The translations under genes and the position numbers were made by a program. DNA of 64,000 bases from Tritrichomonas musculus (Eukaryota > Parabasalia > Tritrichomonadida > Tritrichomonadidae): NCBI GenBank assembly GCA_039105265.1, contig JAPFFF010000004.1, forward strand, positions 8,326,747-8,390,746. The letters run 5' to 3'. The notes under the pieces are model-generated. The model made no database searches and had not been told where the DNA came from. It was given only the letters and a program-made list of their open reading frames with translations. Positions 10,038-21,216 of the stretch are shown here, one piece after another (within the stretch, counting starts at the first letter, position 1; each line of letters begins with the position of its first letter).

Positions 10038-10313
10038 GTGCATGCATCCGATTAAACGAGGTGCATGCATCCGATTGAACGAGATGAATGAATCCGATTA
10101 AACGAGATGAATGAATCCGATTAAACAAGGTGCATGCATCCGATTAAACGAGATGAATGAATCCGATTGAACGAGGTGCATGCATCCGATTAAACGAGGT
10201 GCATGCATCCGATTAAACGAGGTGCATGCATCCGATTAAACGAGATGAATGAATCCGATTGAACGAGATGAATGAATCCGATTAAACGAGGCGCATGCAT
10301 CCGATTAAACAAA
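10038..10313. repeat. Minisatellite variant, order PPQQPQPPPQQP (gene 5)
   Basis: Still 12 monomers, but one P has been gained in the middle and one lost near the end. The last Q has the A form of the core instead of G. The same arrangement recurs only at 15695-15970, upstream of gene 8. Confidence 0.85.
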
Positions 10314-10463
10314 GTGTATGTATTTAGTTATTAATTTAGATAATGAATTTTTTTTTGTTTAAATCTATATAAAACTGGATATTTTTTTTTTAAAACAAAG
10401 TTAAGTGATAATCTTATATTGAATTTTTATTTAACCCGTTTATGCTGACTTCATTTATTTATA

Positions 10464-10901
10464 ATGCATCCCAAGAATAGCAAGTGGAAAGGAATAATGA
10501 TTTCTGGAATTGATCCAAATTGTCCACCAATACTTTATCGACTCGACGAGAAAGAAAAGCATGTGCATAAATTCAAAAAGCAAAAACGTCGGAACATGAA
10601 AAAACTTGTTTTAGAATTGAAAAACTACAACCAACCACCACCACCACCACCGCCACCGCCACCACTACTGCTGCCACTACCACAAAACACTAATAATAAC
10701 AACAACAACTACAATGAAAATTTCACCATAATCACCACTACAAACACCACCAATGCTGCTGCTGCTACTACTACTAACAACAACACAGAGATGGAACAAG
10801 ATCAATTGATTCTCCTTGATGATCACGATTGTAATTTCGCGAATATTGAACTGGACTCAGGTTCTGATTTCGGTCTTGATTTTTGGTGGGAATGGCCCTG
10901 A
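10464..10901 (+). CDS. Array gene 5
   Basis: Product identical to gene 1. First member of the three-unit block repeated at genes 8-10. TATA 10366-10373, AATAAA 11096-11101. Confidence 0.73.
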   Translation: MHPKNSKWKGIMISGIDPNCPPILYRLDEKEKHVHKFKKQKRRNMKKLVLELKNYNQPPPPPPPPPPLLLPLPQNTNNNNNNYNENFTIITTTNTTNAAAATTTNNNTEMEQDQLILLDDHDCNFANIELDSGSDFGLDFWWEWP

Positions 10902-11525
10902 TCAAATAACTTTTTTCTAATATGAAAAACTTCAATGAGTAAAGCATAATTAAACCGAATTTTATATAACGCATTTCATCTGCTCGTATCATTATATTTA
11001 TTGACTTTTATCAGATAACCTATTTTTGATGATCGTTGATAATCATACTTCGAAAACTTTCAAAATGTTTTTAATTTTATATATTTCTTTTATATAATAA
11101 ACATAATGTTTAATTTGTTCTTTAATTTATATCTTATTATTTATTTTTATAAAGATAAAATTATTTCAAAACAAAACCTCCCTTTGAAATTTGTCATTTA
11201 ACAAATCAATAAACAAATATAAATCATTCAAAAAGCTAATATAAAAAGTTAAATGACCATTAAACGTATTATTATTTACCAATTCATATAAAAAGTGAAG
11301 TATTTGAAAAAAAAAATTTTTTTCTTGTCAATTGAATGCATTGGTTTTACATTTTCAACCACATCGCTTTTGTCACAAAAGATAAACAAGCAAACAACGC
11401 TTTATCACCATTTTGAATCTCAACTTATAAATTACTATAAAGAATGCATAAATACAAATAAATAAAGAAAAAATAATTCACAATATTATAGTTACATTTT
11501 TGTTTACCCCCTCTCTCAATTTTGA

Positions 11526-11558
<33 letters not shown>

Positions 11559-12341
11559 TAAATAACTCATACTTTTTTTTACCCTCTCAGCTTTTCAAAC
11601 TGTTGGGAAACACGAAAGTCATAAGTACATGAAAAGTATGATTTAAGAAAACTGCTAAACATTCTTTTGTTAATGATAATAATTATGAGGTTTAATTATT
11701 GTAATGATGAGTGTAATTAGATTGAGAGAAGCAGTGGCAGTTTATAAGGCAATGCAGTTGTGGTTGATTGTTCAAAGAAGTAGTAGTGTTATGACTCAAT
11801 GCATAAGTAGTAGTTTATTACAAATAAATAAACAAATATAAATAGATAGTAATGTTTTATAAATTAACAAAATAATATTTTAAAAATAAATATTGGTATA
11901 AATGAGGAAAATAATGTGCATGCATCCGATTAAACGAGGTGCATGCATCCGATTGAACGAGATGAATGAATCCGATTAAACGAGATGAATGAATCCGATT
12001 AAACAAGGTGCATGCATCCGATTAAACGAGATGAATGAATCCGATTGAACGAGGTGCATGCATCCGATTAAACGAGGTGCATGCATCCGATTAAACGAGA
12101 TGAATGAATCCGATTGAACGAGATGAATGAATCCGATTGAACGAGGTGCATGCATCCGATTAAACGAGGCGCATGCATCCGATTAAACAAAGTGTATGTA
12201 TTTAGTTATTAATTTAGATAATGAATTTTTTTTTGTTTAAATCTATATAAAACTGGATATTTTTTTTTTAAAACAAAGTTAAGTGATAATCTTATATTGA
12301 ATTTTTATTTAACCCGTTTATGCTGACTTCATTTATTTATA

Positions 12342-12779
12342 ATGCATCCCAAGAATAGCAAGTGGAAAGGAATAATGATTTCTGGAATTGATCCAAATTG
12401 TCCACCAATACTTTATCGACTCGACGAGAAAGAAAAGCATGTGCATAAATTCAAAAAGCAAAAACGTCGGAACATGAAAAAACTTGTTTTAGAATTGAAA
12501 AACTACAACCAACCACCACCACCACCACCGCCACCGCCACCACTACTGCTGCCACTACCACAAAACACTAATAATAACAACAACAACTACAATGAAAATT
12601 TCACCATAATCACCACTACAAACACCACCAATGCTGCTGCTGCTACTACTACTAACAACAACACAGAGATGGAACAAGATCAATTGATTCTCCTTGATGA
12701 TCACGATTGTAATTTCGCGAATATTGAACTGGACTCAGGTTCTGATTTCGGTCTTGATTTTTGGTGGGAATGGCCCTGA
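12342..12779 (+). CDS. Array gene 6
   Basis: Product identical to gene 1. TATA 12244-12251, minisatellite 11916-12191 in reference order, AATAAA 12974-12979. Second member of the repeated block; its partner is gene 9. Confidence 0.73.
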   Translation: MHPKNSKWKGIMISGIDPNCPPILYRLDEKEKHVHKFKKQKRRNMKKLVLELKNYNQPPPPPPPPPPLLLPLPQNTNNNNNNYNENFTIITTTNTTNAAAATTTNNNTEMEQDQLILLDDHDCNFANIELDSGSDFGLDFWWEWP

Positions 12780-13403
12780 TCAAATAACTTTTTTCTAATA
12801 TGAAAAACTTCAATGAGTAAAGCATAATTAAACCGAATTTTATATAACGCATTTCATCTGCTCGTATCATTATATTTATTGACTTTTATCAGATAACCTA
12901 TTTTTGATGATCGTTGATAATCATACTTCGAAAACTTTCAAAATGTTTTTAATTTTATATATTTCTTTTATATAATAAACATAATGTTTAATTTGTTCTT
13001 TAATTTATATCTTATTATTTATTTTTATAAAGATAAAATTATTTCAAAACAAAACCTCCCTTTGAAATTTGTCATTTAACAAATCAATAAACAAATATAA
13101 ATCATTCAAAAAGCTAATATAAAAAGTTAAATGACCATTAAACGTATTATTATTTACCAATTCATATAAAAAGTGAAGTATTTGAAAAAAAAAATTTTTT
13201 TCTTGTCAATTGAATGCATTGGTTTTACATTTTCAACCACATCGCTTTTGTCACAAAAGATAAACAAGCAAACAACGCTTTATCACCATTTTGAATCTCA
13301 ACTTATAAATTACTATAAAGAATGCATAAATACAAATAAATAAAGAAAAAATAATTCACAATATTATAGTTACATTTTTGTTTACCCCCTCTCTCAATTT
13401 TGA

Positions 13404-13442
<39 letters not shown>

Positions 13443-13793
13443 ACTCATACTTTTTTTTACCCTCTCAGCTTTTCAAACTGTTGGGAAACACGAAAGTCAT
13501 AAGTACATGAAAAGTATGATTTAAGAAAACTGCTAAACATTCTTTTGTTAATGATAATAATTATGAGGTTTAATTATTGTAATGATGAGTGTAATTAGAT
13601 TGAGAGAAGCAGTGTCAGTTTATAAGGCAATGCAGTTGTGGTTGATTGTTCAAAGAAGTAGTAGTGTTATGACTCAATGCATAAGTAGTAGTTTATTACA
13701 AATAAATAAACAAATATAAATAGATAGTAATGTTTTATAAATTAACAAAATAATATTTTAAAAATAAATATTGGTATAAATGAGGAAAATAAT

Positions 13794-14092
13794 GTGCATG
13801 CATCCGATTAAACGAGGTGCATGCATCCGATTGAACGAGATGAATGAATCCGATTAAACGAGATGAATGAATCCGATTAAACAAGGTGCATGCATCCGAT
13901 TAAACGAGATGAATGAATCCGATTGAACGAGGTGCATGCATCCGATTAAACGAGGTGCATGCATCCGATTAAACGAGGTGCATGCATCCGATTAAACGAG
14001 ATGAATGAATCCGATTGAACGAGATGAATGAATCCGATTGAACGAGGTGCATGCATCCGATTAAACGAGGCGCATGCATCCGATTAAACAAA
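13794..14092. repeat. Minisatellite variant, 13 copies with an extra P (gene 7)
   Basis: Order PPQQPQPPPQQPP, 299 bp. The same variant is at 19451-19749 upstream of gene 10. Both spacers also carry the T form of the GCAGTGTCAG site and an altered (TAA)n tail (AATAATAAATAAATAAC), so the three markers travel together. Confidence 0.88.
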
Positions 14093-14242
14093 GTGTATGT
14101 ATTTAGTTATTAATTTAGATAATGAATTTTTTTTTGTTTAAATCTATATAAAACTGGATATTTTTTTTTTAAAACAAAGTTAAGTGATAATCTTATATTG
14201 AATTTTTATTTAACCCGTTTATGCTGACTTCATTTATTTATA

Positions 14243-14680
14243 ATGCATCCCAAGAATAGCAAGTGGAAAGGAATAATGATTTCTGGAATTGATCCAAATT
14301 GTCCACCAATACTTTATCGACTCGACGAGAAAGAAAAGCATGTGCATAAATTCAAAAAGCAAAAACGTCGGAACATGAAAAAACTTGTTTTAGAATTGAA
14401 AAACTACAACCAACCACCACCACCACCACCGCCACCGCCACCACTACTGCTGCCACTACCACAAAACACTAATAATAACAACAACAACTACAATGAAAAT
14501 TTCACCATAATCACCACTACAAACACCACCAATGCTGCTGCTGCTACTACTACTAACAACAACACAGAGATGGAACAAGATCAATTGATTCTCCTTGATG
14601 ATCACGATTGTAATTTCGCGAATATTGAACTGGACTCAGGTTCTGATTTCGGTCTTGATTTTTGGTGGGAATGGCCCTGA
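14243..14680 (+). CDS. Array gene 7
   Basis: Product identical to gene 1. The unit is 23 bp longer than usual because of the extra minisatellite monomer. TATA 14145-14152, AATAAA 14875-14880. Third member of the repeated block; its partner is gene 10. Confidence 0.73.
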   Translation: MHPKNSKWKGIMISGIDPNCPPILYRLDEKEKHVHKFKKQKRRNMKKLVLELKNYNQPPPPPPPPPPLLLPLPQNTNNNNNNYNENFTIITTTNTTNAAAATTTNNNTEMEQDQLILLDDHDCNFANIELDSGSDFGLDFWWEWP

Positions 14681-15304
14681 TCAAATAACTTTTTTCTAAT
14701 ATGAAAAACTTCAATGAGTAAAGCATAATTAAACCGAATTTTATATAACGCATTTCATCTGCTCGTATCATTATATTTATTGACTTTTATCAGATAACCT
14801 ATTTTTGATGATCGTTGATAATCATACTTCGAAAACTTTCAAAATGTTTTTAATTTTATATATTTCTTTTATATAATAAACATAATGTTTAATTTGTTCT
14901 TTAATTTATATCTTATTATTTATTTTTATAAAGATAAAATTATTTCAAAACAAAACCTCCCTTTGAAATTTGTCATTTAACAAATCAATAAACAAATATA
15001 AATCATTCAAAAAGCTAATATAAAAAGTTAAATGACCATTAAACGTATTATTATTTACCAATTCATATAAAAAGTGAAGTATTTGAAAAAAAAAATTTTT
15101 TTCTTGTCAATTGAATGCATTGGTTTTACATTTTCAACCACATCGCTTTTGTCACAAAAGATAAACAAGCAAACAACGCTTTATCACCATTTTGAATCTC
15201 AACTTATAAATTACTATAAAGAATGCATAAATACAAATAAATAAAGAAAAAATAATTCACAATATTATAGTTACATTTTTGTTTACCCCCTCTCTCAATT
15301 TTGA

Positions 15305-15337
<33 letters not shown>

Positions 15338-15694
15338 TAAATAACTCATACTTTTTTTTACCCTCTCAGCTTTTCAAACTGTTGGGAAACACGAAAGTCA
15401 TAAGTACATGAAAAGTATGATTTAAGAAAACTGCTAAACATTCTTTTGTTAATGATAATAATTATGAGGTTTAATTATTGTAATGATGAGTGTAATTAGA
15501 TTGAGAGAAGCAGTGGCAGTTTATAAGGCAATGCAGTTGTGGTTGATTGTTCAAAGAAGTAGTAGTGTTATGACTCAATGCATAAGTAGTAGTTTATTAC
15601 AAATAAATAAACAAATATAAATAGATAGTAATGTTTTATAAATTAACAAAATAATATTTTAAAAATAAATATTGGTATAAATGAGGAAAATAAT

Positions 15695-15970
15695 GTGCAT
15701 GCATCCGATTAAACGAGGTGCATGCATCCGATTGAACGAGATGAATGAATCCGATTAAACGAGATGAATGAATCCGATTAAACAAGGTGCATGCATCCGA
15801 TTAAACGAGATGAATGAATCCGATTGAACGAGGTGCATGCATCCGATTAAACGAGGTGCATGCATCCGATTAAACGAGGTGCATGCATCCGATTAAACGA
15901 GATGAATGAATCCGATTGAACGAGATGAATGAATCCGATTAAACGAGGCGCATGCATCCGATTAAACAAA
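15695..15970. repeat. Minisatellite variant, order PPQQPQPPPQQP (gene 8)
   Basis: Identical arrangement to the block upstream of gene 5, exactly 5,657 bp away. Confidence 0.85.
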
Positions 15971-16120
15971 GTGTATGTATTTAGTTATTAATTTAGATAA
16001 TGAATTTTTTTTTGTTTAAATCTATATAAAACTGGATATTTTTTTTTTAAAACAAAGTTAAGTGATAATCTTATATTGAATTTTTATTTAACCCGTTTAT
16101 GCTGACTTCATTTATTTATA

Positions 16121-16558
16121 ATGCATCCCAAGAATAGCAAGTGGAAAGGAATAATGATTTCTGGAATTGATCCAAATTGTCCACCAATACTTTATCGACT
16201 CGACGAGAAAGAAAAGCATGTGCATAAATTCAAAAAGCAAAAACGTCGGAACATGAAAAAACTTGTTTTAGAATTGAAAAACTACAACCAACCACCACCA
16301 CCACCACCGCCACCGCCACCACTACTGCTGCCACTACCACAAAACACTAATAATAACAACAACAACTACAATGAAAATTTCACCATAATCACCACTACAA
16401 ACACCACCAATGCTGCTGCTGCTACTACTACTAACAACAACACAGAGATGGAACAAGATCAATTGATTCTCCTTGATGATCACGATTGTAATTTCGCGAA
16501 TATTGAACTGGACTCAGGTTCTGATTTCGGTCTTGATTTTTGGTGGGAATGGCCCTGA
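16121..16558 (+). CDS. Array gene 8
   Basis: Product identical to gene 1; partner of gene 5 in the block duplication. TATA 16023-16030, AATAAA 16753-16758. Confidence 0.73.
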   Translation: MHPKNSKWKGIMISGIDPNCPPILYRLDEKEKHVHKFKKQKRRNMKKLVLELKNYNQPPPPPPPPPPLLLPLPQNTNNNNNNYNENFTIITTTNTTNAAAATTTNNNTEMEQDQLILLDDHDCNFANIELDSGSDFGLDFWWEWP

Positions 16559-17182
16559 TCAAATAACTTTTTTCTAATATGAAAAACTTCAATGAGTAAA
16601 GCATAATTAAACCGAATTTTATATAACGCATTTCATCTGCTCGTATCATTATATTTATTGACTTTTATCAGATAACCTATTTTTGATGATCGTTGATAAT
16701 CATACTTCGAAAACTTTCAAAATGTTTTTAATTTTATATATTTCTTTTATATAATAAACATAATGTTTAATTTGTTCTTTAATTTATATCTTATTATTTA
16801 TTTTTATAAAGATAAAATTATTTCAAAACAAAACCTCCCTTTGAAATTTGTCATTTAACAAATCAATAAACAAATATAAATCATTCAAAAAGCTAATATA
16901 AAAAGTTAAATGACCATTAAACGTATTATTATTTACCAATTCATATAAAAAGTGAAGTATTTGAAAAAAAAAATTTTTTTCTTGTCAATTGAATGCATTG
17001 GTTTTACATTTTCAACCACATCGCTTTTGTCACAAAAGATAAACAAGCAAACAACGCTTTATCACCATTTTGAATCTCAACTTATAAATTACTATAAAGA
17101 ATGCATAAATACAAATAAATAAAGAAAAAATAATTCACAATATTATAGTTACATTTTTGTTTACCCCCTCTCTCAATTTTGA

Positions 17183-17215
<33 letters not shown>

Positions 17216-17998
17216 TAAATAACTCATACTTTTTTTTACCCTCTCAGCTTTTCAAACTGTTGGGAAACACGAAAGTCATAAGTACATGAAAAGTATGATT
17301 TAAGAAAACTGCTAAACATTCTTTTGTTAATGATAATAATTATGAGGTTTAATTATTGTAATGATGAGTGTAATTAGATTGAGAGAAGCAGTGGCAGTTT
17401 ATAAGGCAATGCAGTTGTGGTTGATTGTTCAAAGAAGTAGTAGTGTTATGACTCAATGCATAAGTAGTAGTTTATTACAAATAAATAAACAAATATAAAT
17501 AGATAGTAATGTTTTATAAATTAACAAAATAATATTTTAAAAATAAATATTGGTATAAATGAGGAAAATAATGTGCATGCATCCGATTAAACGAGGTGCA
17601 TGCATCCGATTGAACGAGATGAATGAATCCGATTAAACGAGATGAATGAATCCGATTAAACAAGGTGCATGCATCCGATTAAACGAGATGAATGAATCCG
17701 ATTGAACGAGGTGCATGCATCCGATTAAACGAGGTGCATGCATCCGATTAAACGAGATGAATGAATCCGATTGAACGAGATGAATGAATCCGATTGAACG
17801 AGGTGCATGCATCCGATTAAACGAGGCGCATGCATCCGATTAAACAAAGTGTATGTATTTAGTTATTAATTTAGATAATGAATTTTTTTTTGTTTAAATC
17901 TATATAAAACTGGATATTTTTTTTTTAAAACAAAGTTAAGTGATAATCTTATATTGAATTTTTATTTAACCCGTTTATGCTGACTTCATTTATTTATA

Positions 17999-18436
17999 AT
18001 GCATCCCAAGAATAGCAAGTGGAAAGGAATAATGATTTCTGGAATTGATCCAAATTGTCCACCAATACTTTATCGACTCGACGAGAAAGAAAAGCATGTG
18101 CATAAATTCAAAAAGCAAAAACGTCGGAACATGAAAAAACTTGTTTTAGAATTGAAAAACTACAACCAACCACCACCACCACCACCGCCACCGCCACCAC
18201 TACTGCTGCCACTACCACAAAACACTAATAATAACAACAACAACTACAATGAAAATTTCACCATAATCACCACTACAAACACCACCAATGCTGCTGCTGC
18301 TACTACTACTAACAACAACACAGAGATGGAACAAGATCAATTGATTCTCCTTGATGATCACGATTGTAATTTCGCGAATATTGAACTGGACTCAGGTTCT
18401 GATTTCGGTCTTGATTTTTGGTGGGAATGGCCCTGA
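17999..18436 (+). CDS. Array gene 9
   Basis: Product identical to gene 1; partner of gene 6. TATA 17901-17908, minisatellite 17573-17848 in reference order, AATAAA 18631-18636. Confidence 0.73.
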   Translation: MHPKNSKWKGIMISGIDPNCPPILYRLDEKEKHVHKFKKQKRRNMKKLVLELKNYNQPPPPPPPPPPLLLPLPQNTNNNNNNYNENFTIITTTNTTNAAAATTTNNNTEMEQDQLILLDDHDCNFANIELDSGSDFGLDFWWEWP

Positions 18437-19060
18437 TCAAATAACTTTTTTCTAATATGAAAAACTTCAATGAGTAAAGCATAATTAAACCGAATTTTAT
18501 ATAACGCATTTCATCTGCTCGTATCATTATATTTATTGACTTTTATCAGATAACCTATTTTTGATGATCGTTGATAATCATACTTCGAAAACTTTCAAAA
18601 TGTTTTTAATTTTATATATTTCTTTTATATAATAAACATAATGTTTAATTTGTTCTTTAATTTATATCTTATTATTTATTTTTATAAAGATAAAATTATT
18701 TCAAAACAAAACCTCCCTTTGAAATTTGTCATTTAACAAATCAATAAACAAATATAAATCATTCAAAAAGCTAATATAAAAAGTTAAATGACCATTAAAC
18801 GTATTATTATTTACCAATTCATATAAAAAGTGAAGTATTTGAAAAAAAAAATTTTTTTCTTGTCAATTGAATGCATTGGTTTTACATTTTCAACCACATC
18901 GCTTTTGTCACAAAAGATAAACAAGCAAACAACGCTTTATCACCATTTTGAATCTCAACTTATAAATTACTATAAAGAATGCATAAATACAAATAAATAA
19001 AGAAAAAATAATTCACAATATTATAGTTACATTTTTGTTTACCCCCTCTCTCAATTTTGA

Positions 19061-19099
<39 letters not shown>

Positions 19100-19450
19100 A
19101 CTCATACTTTTTTTTACCCTCTCAGCTTTTCAAACTGTTGGGAAACACGAAAGTCATAAGTACATGAAAAGTATGATTTAAGAAAACTGCTAAACATTCT
19201 TTTGTTAATGATAATAATTATGAGGTTTAATTATTGTAATGATGAGTGTAATTAGATTGAGAGAAGCAGTGTCAGTTTATAAGGCAATGCAGTTGTGGTT
19301 GATTGTTCAAAGAAGTAGTAGTGTTATGACTCAATGCATAAGTAGTAGTTTATTACAAATAAATAAACAAATATAAATAGATAGTAATGTTTTATAAATT
19401 AACAAAATAATATTTTAAAAATAAATATTGGTATAAATGAGGAAAATAAT

Positions 19451-19749
19451 GTGCATGCATCCGATTAAACGAGGTGCATGCATCCGATTGAACGAGATGA
19501 ATGAATCCGATTAAACGAGATGAATGAATCCGATTAAACAAGGTGCATGCATCCGATTAAACGAGATGAATGAATCCGATTGAACGAGGTGCATGCATCC
19601 GATTAAACGAGGTGCATGCATCCGATTAAACGAGGTGCATGCATCCGATTAAACGAGATGAATGAATCCGATTGAACGAGATGAATGAATCCGATTGAAC
19701 GAGGTGCATGCATCCGATTAAACGAGGCGCATGCATCCGATTAAACAAA
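19451..19749. repeat. Minisatellite variant, 13 copies with an extra P (gene 10)
   Basis: Same order and linked spacer markers as the block upstream of gene 7, 5,657 bp away. Confidence 0.88.
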
Positions 19750-19899
19750 GTGTATGTATTTAGTTATTAATTTAGATAATGAATTTTTTTTTGTTTAAAT
19801 CTATATAAAACTGGATATTTTTTTTTTAAAACAAAGTTAAGTGATAATCTTATATTGAATTTTTATTTAACCCGTTTATGCTGACTTCATTTATTTATA

Positions 19900-20337
19900 A
19901 TGCATCCCAAGAATAGCAAGTGGAAAGGAATAATGATTTCTGGAATTGATCCAAATTGTCCACCAATACTTTATCGACTCGACGAGAAAGAAAAGCATGT
20001 GCATAAATTCAAAAAGCAAAAACGTCGGAACATGAAAAAACTTGTTTTAGAATTGAAAAACTACAACCAACCACCACCACCACCACCGCCACCGCCACCA
20101 CTACTGCTGCCACTACCACAAAACACTAATAATAACAACAACAACTACAATGAAAATTTCACCATAATCACCACTACAAACACCACCAATGCTGCTGCTG
20201 CTACTACTACTAACAACAACACAGAGATGGAACAAGATCAATTGATTCTCCTTGATGATCACGATTGTAATTTCGCGAATATTGAACTGGACTCAGGTTC
20301 TGATTTCGGTCTTGATTTTTGGTGGGAATGGCCCTGA
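19900..20337 (+). CDS. Array gene 10, last before the Helitron-like insertion
   Basis: Product identical to gene 1; partner of gene 7. TATA 19802-19809. Its AATAAA (20532-20537) ends 48 bp before the insertion, so the 3' end is intact but the downstream spacer is displaced by 5.3 kb. Confidence 0.73.
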   Translation: MHPKNSKWKGIMISGIDPNCPPILYRLDEKEKHVHKFKKQKRRNMKKLVLELKNYNQPPPPPPPPPPLLLPLPQNTNNNNNNYNENFTIITTTNTTNAAAATTTNNNTEMEQDQLILLDDHDCNFANIELDSGSDFGLDFWWEWP

Positions 20338-20595
20338 TCAAATAACTTTTTTCTAATATGAAAAACTTCAATGAGTAAAGCATAATTAAACCGAATTTTA
20401 TATAACGCATTTCATCTGCTCGTATCATTATATTTATTGACTTTTATCAGATAACCTATTTTTGATGATCGTTGATAATCATACTTCGAAAACTTTCAAA
20501 ATGTTTTTAATTTTATATATTTCTTTTATATAATAAACATAATGTTTAATTTGTTCTTTAATTTATATCTTATTATTTATTTTTACAAGAATGGC

Positions 20596-20622
20596 CACTT
20601 TTTGAGCTTCGCTCAAAAAGTG
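20596..20622 (-). terminator. 3' terminal hairpin of the Helitron-like element
   Basis: A perfect 12-bp stem (20596-20607 with 20611-20622) around the loop TTC. On the minus strand it is followed by 10 nt and the CTTG end. In Helitrons such a hairpin signals the end of rolling-circle transfer. Confidence 0.78.
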
Positions 20623-20640
20623 TCCTATGTTAAATAATGT

Positions 20641-20660
20641 AAAAAAAAAAAAAAAAAATA
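20641..20660. repeat. Poly(A) run inside the Helitron-like element
   Basis: A run of about 18 A just inside the element's 3' region (plus-strand view), followed to 20724 by AT-rich sequence with nothing else I can name. Confidence 0.6.
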
Positions 20661-20724
20661 TTTTGAACAAATAAAAACTAAAAGAAAAATAATATAAATA
20701 AAAAAATATTTAAAACTTTTAGTT

Positions 20725-21216
20725 GCAGGTGGAAGTTTAATTCGCGTAATTAGTTCCAACTGCAACTAAGTTGCGATAGCTGCAGGTGGAAGTTTGAAAT
20801 GGTACATTTAAGTAATTACTTCCACCTGAAGCTATCGCAGTTTAGCTGCAGGTGGAAGTTTAATTCGCGTAATTAGTTCCAACTGCAACTAAGTTGCGAT
20901 AGCTGCAGGTGGAAGTTTGAAATGGTACATTTAAGTAATTACTTCCACCTGAAGCTATCGCAGTTTAGCTGCAGGTGGAAGTTTAATTCGCGTAATTAGT
21001 TCCAACTGCAACTAAGTTGCGATAGCTGCAGGTGGAAGTTTGAAATGGTACATTTAAGTAATTACTTCCACCTGAAGCTATCGCAGTTTAGCTGCAGGTG
21101 GAAGTTTAATTCGCGTAATTAGTTCCAACTGCAGTTAAACTGCGATAGCTTTAGGTGGAAGTTTGAAATGGTACATTTAAGTAATTACTTCCACCTGAAG
21201 CTATCGCAGCTCAGCC
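20725..21216. repeat. Hairpin satellite, family A, four 123-bp units
   Basis: Units start at 20725, 20848, 20971 and 21094. Each has two subunits (57 and 66 bp) starting GCAGGTGGAAGTTT and enclosing an inverted TTCCACCTG or a degenerate TTCCAACTG. The first three are near-identical. The fourth is intermediate towards family B: its end changes to GCAGCTCAGCC. This family lies nearest the element's 3' hairpin. Confidence 0.9.

Larger units (their letters stand above)
292..20585 (+). repeat. Tandem gene array, left block
   Basis: Head-to-tail copies of one unit with a usual period of 1,878 bp. The block holds a 5'-truncated first copy and genes 1-10. ORF-to-ORF spacing is 1878, 1878, 1882, 1878, 1878, 1901, 1878, 1878 and 1901. 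The +23 steps are exactly one extra minisatellite monomer. Spacer and coding sequence are equally conserved between copies, so whole units are being homogenised, not only the gene. The block is interrupted by a hAT-like element near its left end and stopped by the Helitron-like insertion at 20586. Confidence 0.97.
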
